From contig JANXCE010000001.1 of the NCBI GenBank assembly GCA_025059715.1, forward strand, positions 55,384-119,383: a stretch of DNA of 64,000 bases. The letters are read 5' to 3'. Below are positions 46,044 through 55,475 of this stretch, piece after piece; the stretch's first letter is position 1, and every line of letters begins with the position of its first letter. The notes below the pieces were generated by a model. That model searched no databases, was not told the DNA's origin, and worked only from the letters and a program-made list of their open reading frames with translations. Position numbers and translations under genes: made by a program. Source of the DNA: Caldimicrobium sp. GTDB lineage: Bacteria > Desulfobacterota > Thermodesulfobacteria > Thermodesulfobacteriales > Thermodesulfobacteriaceae.

Positions 46044-47260
46044 GAAAATTCCTTTCTTGGGAACTTTGGTTAGCCCTAAGGTATATCCTTTCTCCTAAAA
46101 GGGAGAGATTTACCGGAGTTATTACTACCATAGCTTTGATAGGACTAATTCTCAGCGTAGCCTCTTTGACGGTGGTAAATGCGGTAATAACCGGATTTAA
46201 GGAGGTAGTTAAAGAAAAAATACTCAGTCTTAATCCCCATTTAAGTATTACCCTATTTAGCCCTGAGAGGGGGCGGGAAGTTATTAAGATTATAGAAGAG
46301 AGTATATCAGTAAAGGAGATCCAGAGTATCCAACTTGTTGCGGTTCAACAGGGTTTGATATTGAAGGGAGGGCAACCTGCAGGTGTAATTCTAAAGGCAG
46401 TAGATCTTGAAAGCTACAGTAAAGAAAGGGGATTTAAAAAATTTTCCTATGAGCTCAAGGAGTTGGAGAATAATACCTTACCCATTGTAGTAGGAGTAAG
46501 ATTAAAGGATAAGTTGGGGATAATTCCAGAAGAGAGACTTTCTCTGCTAACCATAGAGGGATTCTATACTCCCTTTGGATTTTTTCCCAAGGTGATTCCG
46601 CTAAAAGTAATAGGATTTTTTGAAAGTGGTATCTATGATTACGATTTAAATCTAATTTTTACCTCCTTTAACCTCTTTTCTGAGAGGTATCAGAGCAGGA
46701 ATTTAGCTATAGAGTTGAAACTTAGGGATCCCTTTAAGTCTAACCAACACAAAGAGACTTTGGTCAAGACTCTTGGTCCACTTTTTCCCATCCTTGATTG
46801 GCAGGAGTGGAATCGGAGCCTCTTTTCCGCCTTAAAAATGGAAAAGATAGGCCTCTTTGTGGTGCTAACACTCATGGTTACTGTTTCCCTTTTTACGATT
46901 CTTTCTGCTATGGTGATGTTGGTCTCTGAAAAAAAGGGGGATATTGCTATTTTAATGTCTCTTGGTGCCACATCTAAGGAGATTTTGAAACTCTTTTTTT
47001 TAGCAGGTTTTATACTCTCATTGATAGGGGTTTTTGGTGGTCTCTTTGTAGGTATACTCCTGATCCTTATTTTGTCTCGGTATCCCGTAATAAAACTACC
47101 CGAAGAAGTTTATCCCGTAGAATACATGCCGGTAAGTATTCAAGGTTTAGATTTATTGTTAATTGGCTTGGTGACAATTCTCATTAGCTTACTTGCTTGT
47201 TTATACCCTGCCAAAAAGGCTAGTTCTCTAAATCCAGCGGAGATTTTAAGGAGAGAGTGA
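46040..47260 (+). CDS. Lipoprotein-releasing ABC transporter permease (LolC/LolE-like)
   Basis: 406 aa. One N-terminal membrane helix (GVITTIALIGLILSVASLTVVNAVITGF) is followed by a large periplasmic domain (~50-270). Three more helices follow near the C-terminus, ending PAKKASSLNPAEILRRE. This is the MacB/LolC layout. With LolD it extracts lipoproteins from the inner membrane towards LolA. Only one permease is present, so it probably acts as a homodimer (LolF-like). Start GTG overlapping lysS; stop overlapping lolD. Confidence 0.92.
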   Translation: MRKFLSWELWLALRYILSPKRERFTGVITTIALIGLILSVASLTVVNAVITGFKEVVKEKILSLNPHLSITLFSPERGREVIKIIEESISVKEIQSIQLVAVQQGLILKGGQPAGVILKAVDLESYSKERGFKKFSYELKELENNTLPIVVGVRLKDKLGIIPEERLSLLTIEGFYTPFGFFPKVIPLKVIGFFESGIYDYDLNLIFTSFNLFSERYQSRNLAIELKLRDPFKSNQHKETLVKTLGPLFPILDWQEWNRSLFSALKMEKIGLFVVLTLMVTVSLFTILSAMVMLVSEKKGDIAILMSLGATSKEILKLFFLAGFILSLIGVFGGLFVGILLILILSRYPVIKLPEEVYPVEYMPVSIQGLDLLLIGLVTILISLLACLYPAKKASSLNPAEILRRE

Positions 47261-47940
47261 AAGAAATGTGGTTAAAACTCCGTAACATAAAGAAAAGCTA
47301 CCTGAATGGAAATAGGCGGATTCAAGTATTAAGGGGTATCGATCTTGAGGTAAATAAAGGAGAGAAAATAGCTATCGTAGGGCCCTCTGGTTCAGGAAAG
47401 ACAACTTTATTAAATATTATTGGAACCCTTGACAGACCTGATGAAGGGGAAATTTTCTTTGAGGGTAGACCCATTGAGTGGCAAAACGATGCCTTTCTAT
47501 CTCATTTCAGGGGTAAGAAATTGGGTTTTGTATTCCAGTTTTATCATCTTATGCCAGAGCTAAATGTAAAGGAAAACATCCTTTTGCCTGGCTTGATGGC
47601 AGGATGGGAGCGCTCAAAGCTTGAAGAGCGAGTGCAAGACCTTCTTTCGAGGCTTAGTCTGGAGGATAAGAAAGATTCAAGGATTTACGCCCTCTCTGGG
47701 GGAGAACGTCAGAAGGTTGCTATTGCAAGGGCGGTGTTTCTATATCCTGAACTCTTATTGGCGGATGAACCTACTGGAAATCTCGATCCGGAGAGTGCAA
47801 AAGAAGTTATAGAGCTTTTTTTAGAACTCAACAAGACTTTGCATCTAAGCTTGATAATAGTTTCCCACAACATGGAGATCGCTAAAAGAATGGACAAGTT
47901 ATACTTGCTGAAGGAGGGTTTTTTAGTAGAATATAGTTGA
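47257..47940 (+). CDS. lolD: Lipoprotein-releasing ABC transporter ATP-binding protein
   Basis: 227 aa ABC ATPase with Walker A (GPSGSGKTT), Q-loop FQFYHLMPELNVKENI, signature LSGGERQKVAIARA, Walker B (LLLADEPTGNLD) and the switch histidine (VSHN). FQFYHLMPELNV is typical of the LolD/MacB group. The GTG start overlaps the permease stop by 4 nt. BamA follows after 7 nt, so lipoprotein release and outer-membrane assembly share an operon. Confidence 0.95.
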   Translation: MKEMWLKLRNIKKSYLNGNRRIQVLRGIDLEVNKGEKIAIVGPSGSGKTTLLNIIGTLDRPDEGEIFFEGRPIEWQNDAFLSHFRGKKLGFVFQFYHLMPELNVKENILLPGLMAGWERSKLEERVQDLLSRLSLEDKKDSRIYALSGGERQKVAIARAVFLYPELLLADEPTGNLDPESAKEVIELFLELNKTLHLSLIIVSHNMEIAKRMDKLYLLKEGFLVEYS

Positions 47941-47947
47941 AATCCCA

Positions 47948-50599
47948 TTGAGGTTAAGGGTGCTTCAGGTCTATCCGCTTATTTTGAGTTTTTTTCTTTT
48001 CTTTGGATTATTCTCGTCCGTTAAAGCTCAGGACAAAATACTTTTATATAAAGTAACAAGCTTTGGGGAGCCAGTAAAGGAAGAGTTATTAAATCAATAT
48101 TTAAACTCCCTTCAAGACCAAATCAAAGCGGTTAATTTGTCTCTGGAGAGAAAAAACTATCCAGAAGATACTGCTTTAAAATTTCTGAGAGGAGGCGAGT
48201 ATTCCGCTATTGCTGAGCTAAGGTTAACTCTTATTAAAGATACCCTTAGTTTAGACTGGAAGATATTACCTTTGGGTAAAAGGGAGGCAAGATATTTTTT
48301 TGTGGTAGGAAGAAGCACAAATCTCCATGAGGCAGTAGCCAATACTATAAAAGAGCTTGAAGGAATCTTGAAGGAGAAGCTCTATATAGAGAAAATAAGG
48401 TTTGTGGGGACGCGCCGGCTGGGAGAGGATTTCTTACTACCAAAACTTAGGAGTAAGGCCGGAGAGTCTCTCGATCCAAAAAAAGTCAACGAGGACATAA
48501 AAATGCTCTTTAAGTTAGGATATTTTGAACATGTAGAAGCCCTTATGGAGGAGGGAGAAAGGGGAGTAGTTTTGGTTTATAAGGTTGAAGAGCGGGAATC
48601 AATAAAAGAGATAACCTTTAAAGGGATCAAAGAGGCTAAAAAAGAGGATTTAGCTAAGATTATTGAACTTAAACCTGGAGATATTCCCACTCCTGAAAAA
48701 CTAACCAAGGCTTTAGAAAATCTTAAGGCTTATTATGAGCAGTTAGGGTTTCACCAGACAGAGATAAATCTCAAAACTGAAAAGGTAGGTCCTGCTCAAA
48801 TAAATTTAGTTTTTGAGATAAAGGAGGGCAAGAAGAAATACATAAAAAAGATCGAATTTTTGGGAAATAAAGCCCTATCGGAGAGAGAACTAAAGGGATT
48901 TCTCTCCGTAACTGAAAGATCGGTATTTTCGCCTATAGCCAAGTATGCTCGCTATTTAACCGCAGTAATAAGCCCGGAACCTAAAGCGGAACCTGGGGTC
49001 TATAATTTGGCCTACCTACAAAGAGATCTCGGAAAGATCGAAACTGCCTATAAAAATAGGGGCTACATAGAGGTTAGAATTGGTGAACCACAGGTGATAG
49101 AAGAAGATGATGGGGTCATAATTAGGATACCTATTGAAGAGGGAGCCCAATATAAGGTCAAAGAGGTCCAAATTGAGCATGATCTCTTTCCTCCTGAAGA
49201 GATTAAAAAAAGGATTAAAACTCAGCCTGGCAAGGTATTTAATCTTGGGGAGTTAAGAAATGATGAGGTTATACTAACTCATTTATTTACGGATTATGGC
49301 TATGCCTATGCTAAGGTGTTGACAACCTTTGAGAAGGTTCAAGAGGGTAATCTGTTAAAGGTGGCCTTTAAAGTGGACAAAGGGCCCATTGTTTTCGTAA
49401 ATCGTATTGAAATTGAGGGCAACACTAGAACACGAGACAAGGTTATAAGGCGAGAGATACTGCTTGGGGAAGGCTGGCCCTATTCTGGAAGAAGACTGGA
49501 AAAAAGTGAGGAACGCTTGAGAAGGCTTGGCTTTTTTGAGGATGTAAAGATTGAAAAAGAAAGGGGAGCTAAAGAGGAGGAGCTAAACTTAAAGGTGAAG
49601 GTAAAAGAGGCCCTAACCGGCACCTTTAGCATTGGTGCAGCCTATAGTTCCGCTGAGAAGTTTGTCTTTATGACCGAGATAACCCAGAGAAATTGGTTAG
49701 GAAAGGGACAGAGAGTAAGTATTTCCGCCAAAATAGGAAGTAGGTCCAGCAGATACTCCCTTAACTTTTTTGACCCTTACTTTAGAGATACCCGTTATTC
49801 CTTTGGATGGTCTCTTTATAATTATGAAACAAAATTTGAGGACTATACTAAGGATAGCAAAGGAGGGTCCCTAAGATTTGGCTATACCTTTTCTCCAGAG
49901 TTTTCTGCTTACATAGGCTATCGTTATGACGACTCGAAAATTAAGGACCTCATAGATAATGCCTCAGTGATCATACGAGAATCTAAGGAGATGCATGTTA
50001 CCAGCGCCTTTGAAGTAGGAGCAGTCTATGATTCCCGCAACAGGTTTTTTATGCCCACAAAGGGCTGGTATCACGAATTAGGGTTAAGCTATGCAGGAGG
50101 ATTTTTAGGGGGCGATTCTAACTTTGCCAAATTTACCGCGGAACATCAGGTTTATGTTCCCTTCGGTGGACTCACTGGTCATCTCGTGTTGGGTTACGGA
50201 TATATTACTGAGGGGTCAGGAAAAAGGGTTCCAGTATTTGAGAGATTCTATTTAGGAGGAATATCCTCAGTTCGAGGTTATAAGTTTGGAGATATTTCTC
50301 CCCGTGACGAAACGACTGGAGAACGAATAGGAGGCACCCGAATGTTTTTCTCCCAGGTGGAAGGAATTTTTCCTCTTATAAAGGCTATTAATCTTAATGG
50401 AGTAGTTTTTTTTGATATGGGAACTGTGTGGAGTCAAAAATATAAATTCAGGACATCCGAAATAAGAAAAAGTGTAGGTTTGGGCATCCGCTGGTTTTCT
50501 CCCCTTGGTCCTTTAAGAATTGAATGGGGATATAATGTGGATAAAAAACCCGGTGAAGATAGTAGCAATCTCAACTTTCAAATCGGTGGTAGCTTTTAA
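47948..50599 (+). CDS. bamA: Outer membrane protein assembly factor BamA, with an extra N-terminal domain
   Basis: 883 aa. The signal peptide (LRVLQVYPLILSFFLFFGLFSSVKAQ) is followed by ~110 residues not typical of BamA. POTRA-like repeats then start near YIEKIRFVGTRRLGEDFL, and a C-terminal barrel contains YLGGISSVRGYKFG (the VRGY/F motif of the Omp85 lid loop). It inserts beta-barrels into the outer membrane. The TTG start gives a normal Arg-rich n-region; GTG 47960, with GAGG upstream, is an alternative that would lose it. The family's usual length is 750-810 aa. Confidence 0.93.
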   Translation: MRLRVLQVYPLILSFFLFFGLFSSVKAQDKILLYKVTSFGEPVKEELLNQYLNSLQDQIKAVNLSLERKNYPEDTALKFLRGGEYSAIAELRLTLIKDTLSLDWKILPLGKREARYFFVVGRSTNLHEAVANTIKELEGILKEKLYIEKIRFVGTRRLGEDFLLPKLRSKAGESLDPKKVNEDIKMLFKLGYFEHVEALMEEGERGVVLVYKVEERESIKEITFKGIKEAKKEDLAKIIELKPGDIPTPEKLTKALENLKAYYEQLGFHQTEINLKTEKVGPAQINLVFEIKEGKKKYIKKIEFLGNKALSERELKGFLSVTERSVFSPIAKYARYLTAVISPEPKAEPGVYNLAYLQRDLGKIETAYKNRGYIEVRIGEPQVIEEDDGVIIRIPIEEGAQYKVKEVQIEHDLFPPEEIKKRIKTQPGKVFNLGELRNDEVILTHLFTDYGYAYAKVLTTFEKVQEGNLLKVAFKVDKGPIVFVNRIEIEGNTRTRDKVIRREILLGEGWPYSGRRLEKSEERLRRLGFFEDVKIEKERGAKEEELNLKVKVKEALTGTFSIGAAYSSAEKFVFMTEITQRNWLGKGQRVSISAKIGSRSSRYSLNFFDPYFRDTRYSFGWSLYNYETKFEDYTKDSKGGSLRFGYTFSPEFSAYIGYRYDDSKIKDLIDNASVIIRESKEMHVTSAFEVGAVYDSRNRFFMPTKGWYHELGLSYAGGFLGGDSNFAKFTAEHQVYVPFGGLTGHLVLGYGYITEGSGKRVPVFERFYLGGISSVRGYKFGDISPRDETTGERIGGTRMFFSQVEGIFPLIKAINLNGVVFFDMGTVWSQKYKFRTSEIRKSVGLGIRWFSPLGPLRIEWGYNVDKKPGEDSSNLNFQIGGSF

Positions 50600-50665
50600 A
50601 GCTTCTTGCAATTTGGAAAAATTTTATTATATTCTGGGGATCAAACAAAGGGGAGGCGATAAGAG

Positions 50666-50863
50666 ATGTCTAAGATATGTGAAGTATGTGGAAAAAAGCC
50701 CTTTTGTGGAAATCAGATTAGTCACTCGGGAAAGAGATCCAGTAGATGGTGGTATCCTAATATTCAAAGGGTAAGAGTAAGACTCTCCAATGGAGAAGTT
50801 AGAAGGATAAAAGTTTGCACTCGCTGCCTTAAGGCAGGCAAGGTGCAAAAAGCAGTAAGTTAA
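50666..50863 (+). CDS. rpmB: 50S ribosomal protein L28
   Basis: 65 aa. MSKICEVCGKKPFCGNQISHSGKRSSRWWYPN is a standard L28 opening. Two Cys pairs (CEVC and CTRC) make the zinc-binding form. An ATG behind GGGGAGGCG. It converges with relA/spoT with a 4-nt overlap. Confidence 0.96.
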   Translation: MSKICEVCGKKPFCGNQISHSGKRSSRWWYPNIQRVRVRLSNGEVRRIKVCTRCLKAGKVQKAVS

Positions 50864-53052
50864 GTTAATCTTCTCTCGACCGTTAAAATTCCTTCTATTT
50901 TTGTAATGTTAGCAATTACTTTGTCCAGATGTTGTTTATCTGTGACTTCCACATATATTTCAAAGTAGGCTTTTTTATCAGGAGTGGTTCTAACTTCCGC
51001 TTTTAATATATTCCCTTCCGCACTGGCGATGGCTGAGGAGACACTGGCAAGGAGCCCCTTTCGGTCCAAGGAAACGATGTGTAAATGGGCAGGATAAACC
51101 TTACCATCTGGCTTTTCCCATTTCACTTCAATGATTCTCTCTTGATCAAGGTCCTTTAGGTTGGGGCAATCCACTCGATGAACCGAAATCCCTTTCCCTC
51201 TGGTAATATAACCCACCACTTCGTCTCCCGGAATTGGTCTACAGCACTGGGCCAGATGAAATAGTAGATCTTTTGATCCATCAACAGACAAGCTTAAGCC
51301 TGGTCTAACTTCTGAAGATTTGCCATCTGTTGTTCTTCTATAAGTTATTATCTCATGGGGGACTTCTTCTTCAAATTTAAATCCCTTTGGATGTATTTCG
51401 TTGTAAGTTTTTAGAAAGGTTTTTAGAGCAAGTTTGCCCGTTGCAATAAGAATAAAGAGCTCTTCTTCTCCTTTTAAGTTTAGTTTTTTTAATAATTCTG
51501 TGAAATAGGGTTCTTTTATGAATTCACTAAGGGAGGCTCCATATTTTTTAAATTCTCTATTAAGCAATTCCTTACCAAGGGCAATCTGTTTTTCCCTTTC
51601 TTCTTGCTTGAACCACTGTTTTATACGGGAGCGGGCTCTACTGGTTTTGACAAACTTCAGCCAGTCTCTACTTGGTTTTTGATGAGGGGATGTTTCAATG
51701 CGAACCACATCTCCCGTTTGGAGTTTGTAATCCAAGGGAACAAGTTTTTCATTTACATAGGCTCTCACACAGCGATGACCAACCTCAGTATGAATGGCAT
51801 AGGCAAAATCAACAGGGGTGGCATCCACCGGTAAAACCATTACATCTCCCTTGGGCGTGAATACATATATCTCTTCGGGAAAGAGATCTAACTTAAGAGA
51901 TTCAAGGAATTCACGGGGATGTTGAAGTTCCTTTTGAAGCTCTATCAGCTTTGTGATCCATTCAAATTGTTTGTATTTATTAGAGTCAACTACTGCCCCT
52001 TCTTTATAGAGGAAATGGGCTGCAATTCCCTCATTAGCAATTTTATCCATATATTCTGTTCGGATTTGAATTTCAATTTTTTTACCCTCAGGACCAATTA
52101 CCGTGGTATGGAGACTTTGATACATGTTGGGTTTAGGAAGACTGATATAGTCCTTGAATCTACCAGGAATCGGCTTCCACAAGGCGTGGACTAAGCCCAG
52201 AGTCTTATAACACTCCTCCACAGTGTTAACAATGATCCGAAAACCGATAAGATCATAAATTTGATCTAATTCATTAATAGTTAGGTGATATTTCTGCAGT
52301 TTTTTATAAACGCTGTATAGATGTTTAACTCTACCTAAAATTCTACCTTGTATGTTATTTTTCTGTAGGAGCTCTAAAAGAATGTTTTTCACTTTTTCTA
52401 CAAATTCTGAAGCCTCTGCTACTCTCTTTTCAACCTCATCCTTTAGTTTTTGGTAGATATCGGGATATAAATACTTAAAAGATAGATCCTCAAGTTCATT
52501 TTTCACCCAGTCAATGCCTAATCTACTTGCCAGAGGGGCATATATTTCTAAAGTCTCTTGAGCAATCTGTTTTCGTTTGTGCTCGGCCATGGCCTCAAGG
52601 GTGCGCATGTTATGAAGCCTATCCGCAAGTTTCACAATGATAACTCTCAGATCTTTTGCCATTGCCAGAAGGATTTTACGAAGATTTTCTGCTTGCTTTG
52701 TGATCTTGTCTGCTTGACTGGGCAGATTTTTCAGCTTAGTGACCCCCTCAACAATTCTACTTACCTCCTCTCCAAACTCTCTTTTGATTTCCTCAAGAGA
52801 GATGTGACAGTCCTCTACTACATCATGAAGGAACCCTGCGGCAATAGTGGGAATATCCATTTTCATTTGAGCAAGTATGTAAGCAACCTCCATGGGATGA
52901 GCTAAATAGGGCTCTCCAGATTTCCTTACCTGCCCCTCATGAAGTTTTGCTGCCCAAACATAAGCCTTCTCCACAAGACGCACGTTTGCTCCAGGTAAAT
53001 AGCTTTGAATTTGATCAAGAATCCTTCCAATAGTAACTGGAGCTGTTTTCAT
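50860..53052 (-). CDS. (p)ppGpp synthetase/hydrolase, RelA/SpoT family
   Basis: 730 aa. N-terminal HD hydrolase domain is intact (HPMEVAYILAQM, GFLHDVVED). The synthetase domain contains RFKDYISLPKPNMYQSLHTTV and EIQIRTEYMDKIANEG. TGS (EEIYVFTPKGDVMVLPVDATPVDFAYAIHTEVGHRC), a zinc/helical CCRPIPGD segment and an ACT domain follow. Both catalytic halves look functional, so it is a bifunctional Rel enzyme for the stringent response. Minus strand, alone between rpmB and the receptor gene. Confidence 0.96.
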   Translation of the reverse strand: MKTAPVTIGRILDQIQSYLPGANVRLVEKAYVWAAKLHEGQVRKSGEPYLAHPMEVAYILAQMKMDIPTIAAGFLHDVVEDCHISLEEIKREFGEEVSRIVEGVTKLKNLPSQADKITKQAENLRKILLAMAKDLRVIIVKLADRLHNMRTLEAMAEHKRKQIAQETLEIYAPLASRLGIDWVKNELEDLSFKYLYPDIYQKLKDEVEKRVAEASEFVEKVKNILLELLQKNNIQGRILGRVKHLYSVYKKLQKYHLTINELDQIYDLIGFRIIVNTVEECYKTLGLVHALWKPIPGRFKDYISLPKPNMYQSLHTTVIGPEGKKIEIQIRTEYMDKIANEGIAAHFLYKEGAVVDSNKYKQFEWITKLIELQKELQHPREFLESLKLDLFPEEIYVFTPKGDVMVLPVDATPVDFAYAIHTEVGHRCVRAYVNEKLVPLDYKLQTGDVVRIETSPHQKPSRDWLKFVKTSRARSRIKQWFKQEEREKQIALGKELLNREFKKYGASLSEFIKEPYFTELLKKLNLKGEEELFILIATGKLALKTFLKTYNEIHPKGFKFEEEVPHEIITYRRTTDGKSSEVRPGLSLSVDGSKDLLFHLAQCCRPIPGDEVVGYITRGKGISVHRVDCPNLKDLDQERIIEVKWEKPDGKVYPAHLHIVSLDRKGLLASVSSAIASAEGNILKAEVRTTPDKKAYFEIYVEVTDKQHLDKVIANITKIEGILTVERRLT

Positions 53053-53255
53053 ATAATATTAATGTAAATCTAAAAGTGAAAACATCAACCTACTTAGCTT
53101 TAACCCAGGTCTATCCTTTGAGAATTCTCTACCGCAAATCCTACAAGGCAATTTTAAAGGTGAAAATGTTGAAAGATTCAAAGGATATGTTAGTGTTAAC
53201 CATATCAAATTTTTTAGATTAACGATAATAGTGCAAATATAACGAGGGGGTGGTT
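53053..53255. other. Intergenic region upstream of the TonB-dependent receptor gene
   Basis: About 200 nt between divergent relA/spoT and the receptor. I looked for a cobalamin riboswitch and found none; an AT-rich stretch (AGATTAACGATAATAG) loosely resembles a Fur box but the match is not good enough to call. Confidence 0.25.
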
Positions 53256-55061
53256 ATGAGTGTGTCATTAAGTGCGATTGTTGGGTTAGGCCTTATAGTT
53301 TATACGGGGCAAGTGTTGGGTGCAGAAAACCCTGCTCTTTCCTATACGAGGGAAAATTCAACTGAGACGATTACTCTGGAGGAAGTAAAAATTTTTGCGG
53401 CTCCCCTATATGAGACTATTGATAGGACGGTTCAAGAGGTGAAAGTCATAAAGGTTGATGAGCTTAAAGCTTTTGGTTATGAATCCTATTCAGGGCTTGA
53501 CTTAAGAGAGCGAGGGGGATTGGGAGTTCAGGAGGATATCTCAATAAGAGGGTCTACCTTTGAACAGAATTTAATTCTCTTTGAAGGTGTTAGGGTATCT
53601 GATCTTCAAACAGGGCATCATCTCATGAATCTCCCTTTTACCTTTGATGATCTTTCTGCTTTAGAGATAATTTCTGGAGGGATAAGTCCTGCTTTTGGAC
53701 CGGGTGGACTTGGCGGAGCACTTAATTTCCTCTTAGCACCAGCCAAGAAGGGATTAAATCTTAAGTTTGGTTTCGGAAGTTATGATTATTGGGAAAAGGG
53801 AATAAAAGTAGGGCTACCCATAGGAGATATAGTTTTTAACTTTTCCTATGAACAGCGTCAATCTAACGGTTTTATCTGGAATAGAGATTTTGACATAAGA
53901 ACTCTGAATTTATATACTAAGGAGGGAGATTTAACCCTATTTTATGGTTATGTAGAAAAGGATTTTGGCGCAAGGCACTTTTATACTCCACGCTTTGACT
54001 CAGAGTGGGAAGAAACAAGGACTCACCTTTTTTTAGCCAAAAGAGTCTTCTCCTTGGGGAATCATAGTCTTGAGCCTGCCTTTCTCTTTCGAAAAAATTA
54101 CGACTACTATCTTTTGGATAGAAGAAATCCCTTGAGATATCAAAATAAGCATCAAAGTAGTCTCTTTAGGTTTAATTTACCTTGGAGATGGGAAGGAAAT
54201 AATGTTTTAATAACTCTGGGTTTAGAGGGAAGCTATGAAACTCTTGATAGTTCAAGGCTTGGAGAATATGTGAGAAGAAACTTGTCTCTTTATGGTGGTG
54301 CAAGACTCAAATTAGAGAATAAATTATATTCTATTTTTCAAATGCGGTATGATTACCATGTAGGTGAGAAGGATTTTCTCTCCATGGGAACTGGATTTGC
54401 CTATGCCTTGACAGAAAAAGTCAACCTAAGAGGCGCCATTAACTATTCTCATAGATTGCCCAGTGTTACCGAATTAAGATACCAAGCCTTAGGTATTAGG
54501 GGCAACCCTGATTTAACGGGAGAGAGGGCTTTAAATTTAGAGGGGGGATTAAATTTTAGATGGCGGAAATTAGAGGGGTCTTTAACAGCCTTTTACAGAA
54601 AGGGGCAAAATCTTATTGACTGGGTTTTCAATGGAACTCATACTGTAGCGCAAAATCTCAACATAAAAACTTTAGGTTTTACTTTTGATGGTAAACATAG
54701 GTGGAAAAATCAGGTATTTTACTTTAGTTTTACCGCTCTAAATCACGCTGGGAGCTCCCTTACAAGGGCAAGATATCACGGCAATTACCTCAAACAAAAT
54801 CTTTTTTTGGGTAGTTTGTTGAATTTACCCTATAGTTTTCAGGTAGCTTTTGGTATAAATTATCAGAAAAGGTTTAAGCAGGAAGGGGTATTTCTCACGA
54901 ATCTTACCTTGAATAAAAAATTAAGCAAAAATATACATCTGGCTTTTTGGACAAAGAACTTACTCGATGAAAAATATTACGAAATTAAGTATAATGAAGG
55001 GGAAAAAGGGGTTTTGGGAATACCCCAGTGGATTGGTATACGCTTAGAGGGCGTTTTTTAA
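53256..55061 (+). CDS. TonB-dependent outer membrane receptor
   Basis: 601 aa from the ATG at 53256, just behind GAGGGGGTGG. A signal peptide, a TonB-box-like ETITLEEVKI, a plug domain with DISIRGSTFEQNLILFEGVRV and SGGISPAFGPGGLGGALNF, then a 20-odd-strand barrel ending WIGIRLEGVF with a C-terminal Phe. The substrate (metal-siderophore, cobalamin or other) is not clear. It lies next to a small cytochrome c gene and has no TonB/ExbBD neighbours. Confidence 0.9.
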   Translation: MSVSLSAIVGLGLIVYTGQVLGAENPALSYTRENSTETITLEEVKIFAAPLYETIDRTVQEVKVIKVDELKAFGYESYSGLDLRERGGLGVQEDISIRGSTFEQNLILFEGVRVSDLQTGHHLMNLPFTFDDLSALEIISGGISPAFGPGGLGGALNFLLAPAKKGLNLKFGFGSYDYWEKGIKVGLPIGDIVFNFSYEQRQSNGFIWNRDFDIRTLNLYTKEGDLTLFYGYVEKDFGARHFYTPRFDSEWEETRTHLFLAKRVFSLGNHSLEPAFLFRKNYDYYLLDRRNPLRYQNKHQSSLFRFNLPWRWEGNNVLITLGLEGSYETLDSSRLGEYVRRNLSLYGGARLKLENKLYSIFQMRYDYHVGEKDFLSMGTGFAYALTEKVNLRGAINYSHRLPSVTELRYQALGIRGNPDLTGERALNLEGGLNFRWRKLEGSLTAFYRKGQNLIDWVFNGTHTVAQNLNIKTLGFTFDGKHRWKNQVFYFSFTALNHAGSSLTRARYHGNYLKQNLFLGSLLNLPYSFQVAFGINYQKRFKQEGVFLTNLTLNKKLSKNIHLAFWTKNLLDEKYYEIKYNEGEKGVLGIPQWIGIRLEGVF

Positions 55062-55136
55062 ATTAATCTTGTCTTTTAAATATTGGCGTTTATTATTGTA
55101 ATAGTTATTGTTGTGATAAATCTTTAGGGGGACGAA

Positions 55137-55469
55137 ATGACATCTTATATGTTTTTAATCCTCACTTTTCTAACATTTTTTCTACCAAATTCAAATTTCG
55201 CTGTGGCCCAGGAGGGGGAGGCTCTTTTTAAAAGTAAGGGCTGTGCAGGGTGTCATAGTAAGGGCTTTGACACCTTTGCTCCCTCCTTGAAAACTATTAG
55301 TAAGAGTTATAGAAATAAAAGGATAAATCTGATAAACTACTTACGGGGAAAAACTCCCGGAATTATTCATCGGGAATCCAAAACTATGAAGAGCATTATT
55401 AATAATGTAACTAAACATCTATCCGATAAGGAGCTTGAGGCTTTAATCAATTATCTTCTCTCCCACTGA
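55137..55469 (+). CDS. Small mono-heme cytochrome c
   Basis: 110 aa. Signal peptide (MFLILTFLTFFLPNSNFAVAQ) followed by GEALFKSKGCAGCHSKG with one heme c site and a candidate Met ligand in ESKTMKSIINNVTKHLSDKELEALINYL. This is the class I layout of periplasmic cytochromes c. It stands in line after the TonB receptor and may receive electrons for a periplasmic reductase or oxidase, not identifiable here. Confidence 0.9.
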   Translation: MTSYMFLILTFLTFFLPNSNFAVAQEGEALFKSKGCAGCHSKGFDTFAPSLKTISKSYRNKRINLINYLRGKTPGIIHRESKTMKSIINNVTKHLSDKELEALINYLLSH

Positions 55470-55475
55470 GCTGTT

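Noticed and set aside
53053..53255. Possible cobalamin riboswitch upstream of the TonB-dependent receptor
   Set aside because: I found no B12-box-like GCCACTG sequence or matching stems, so nothing supports it.
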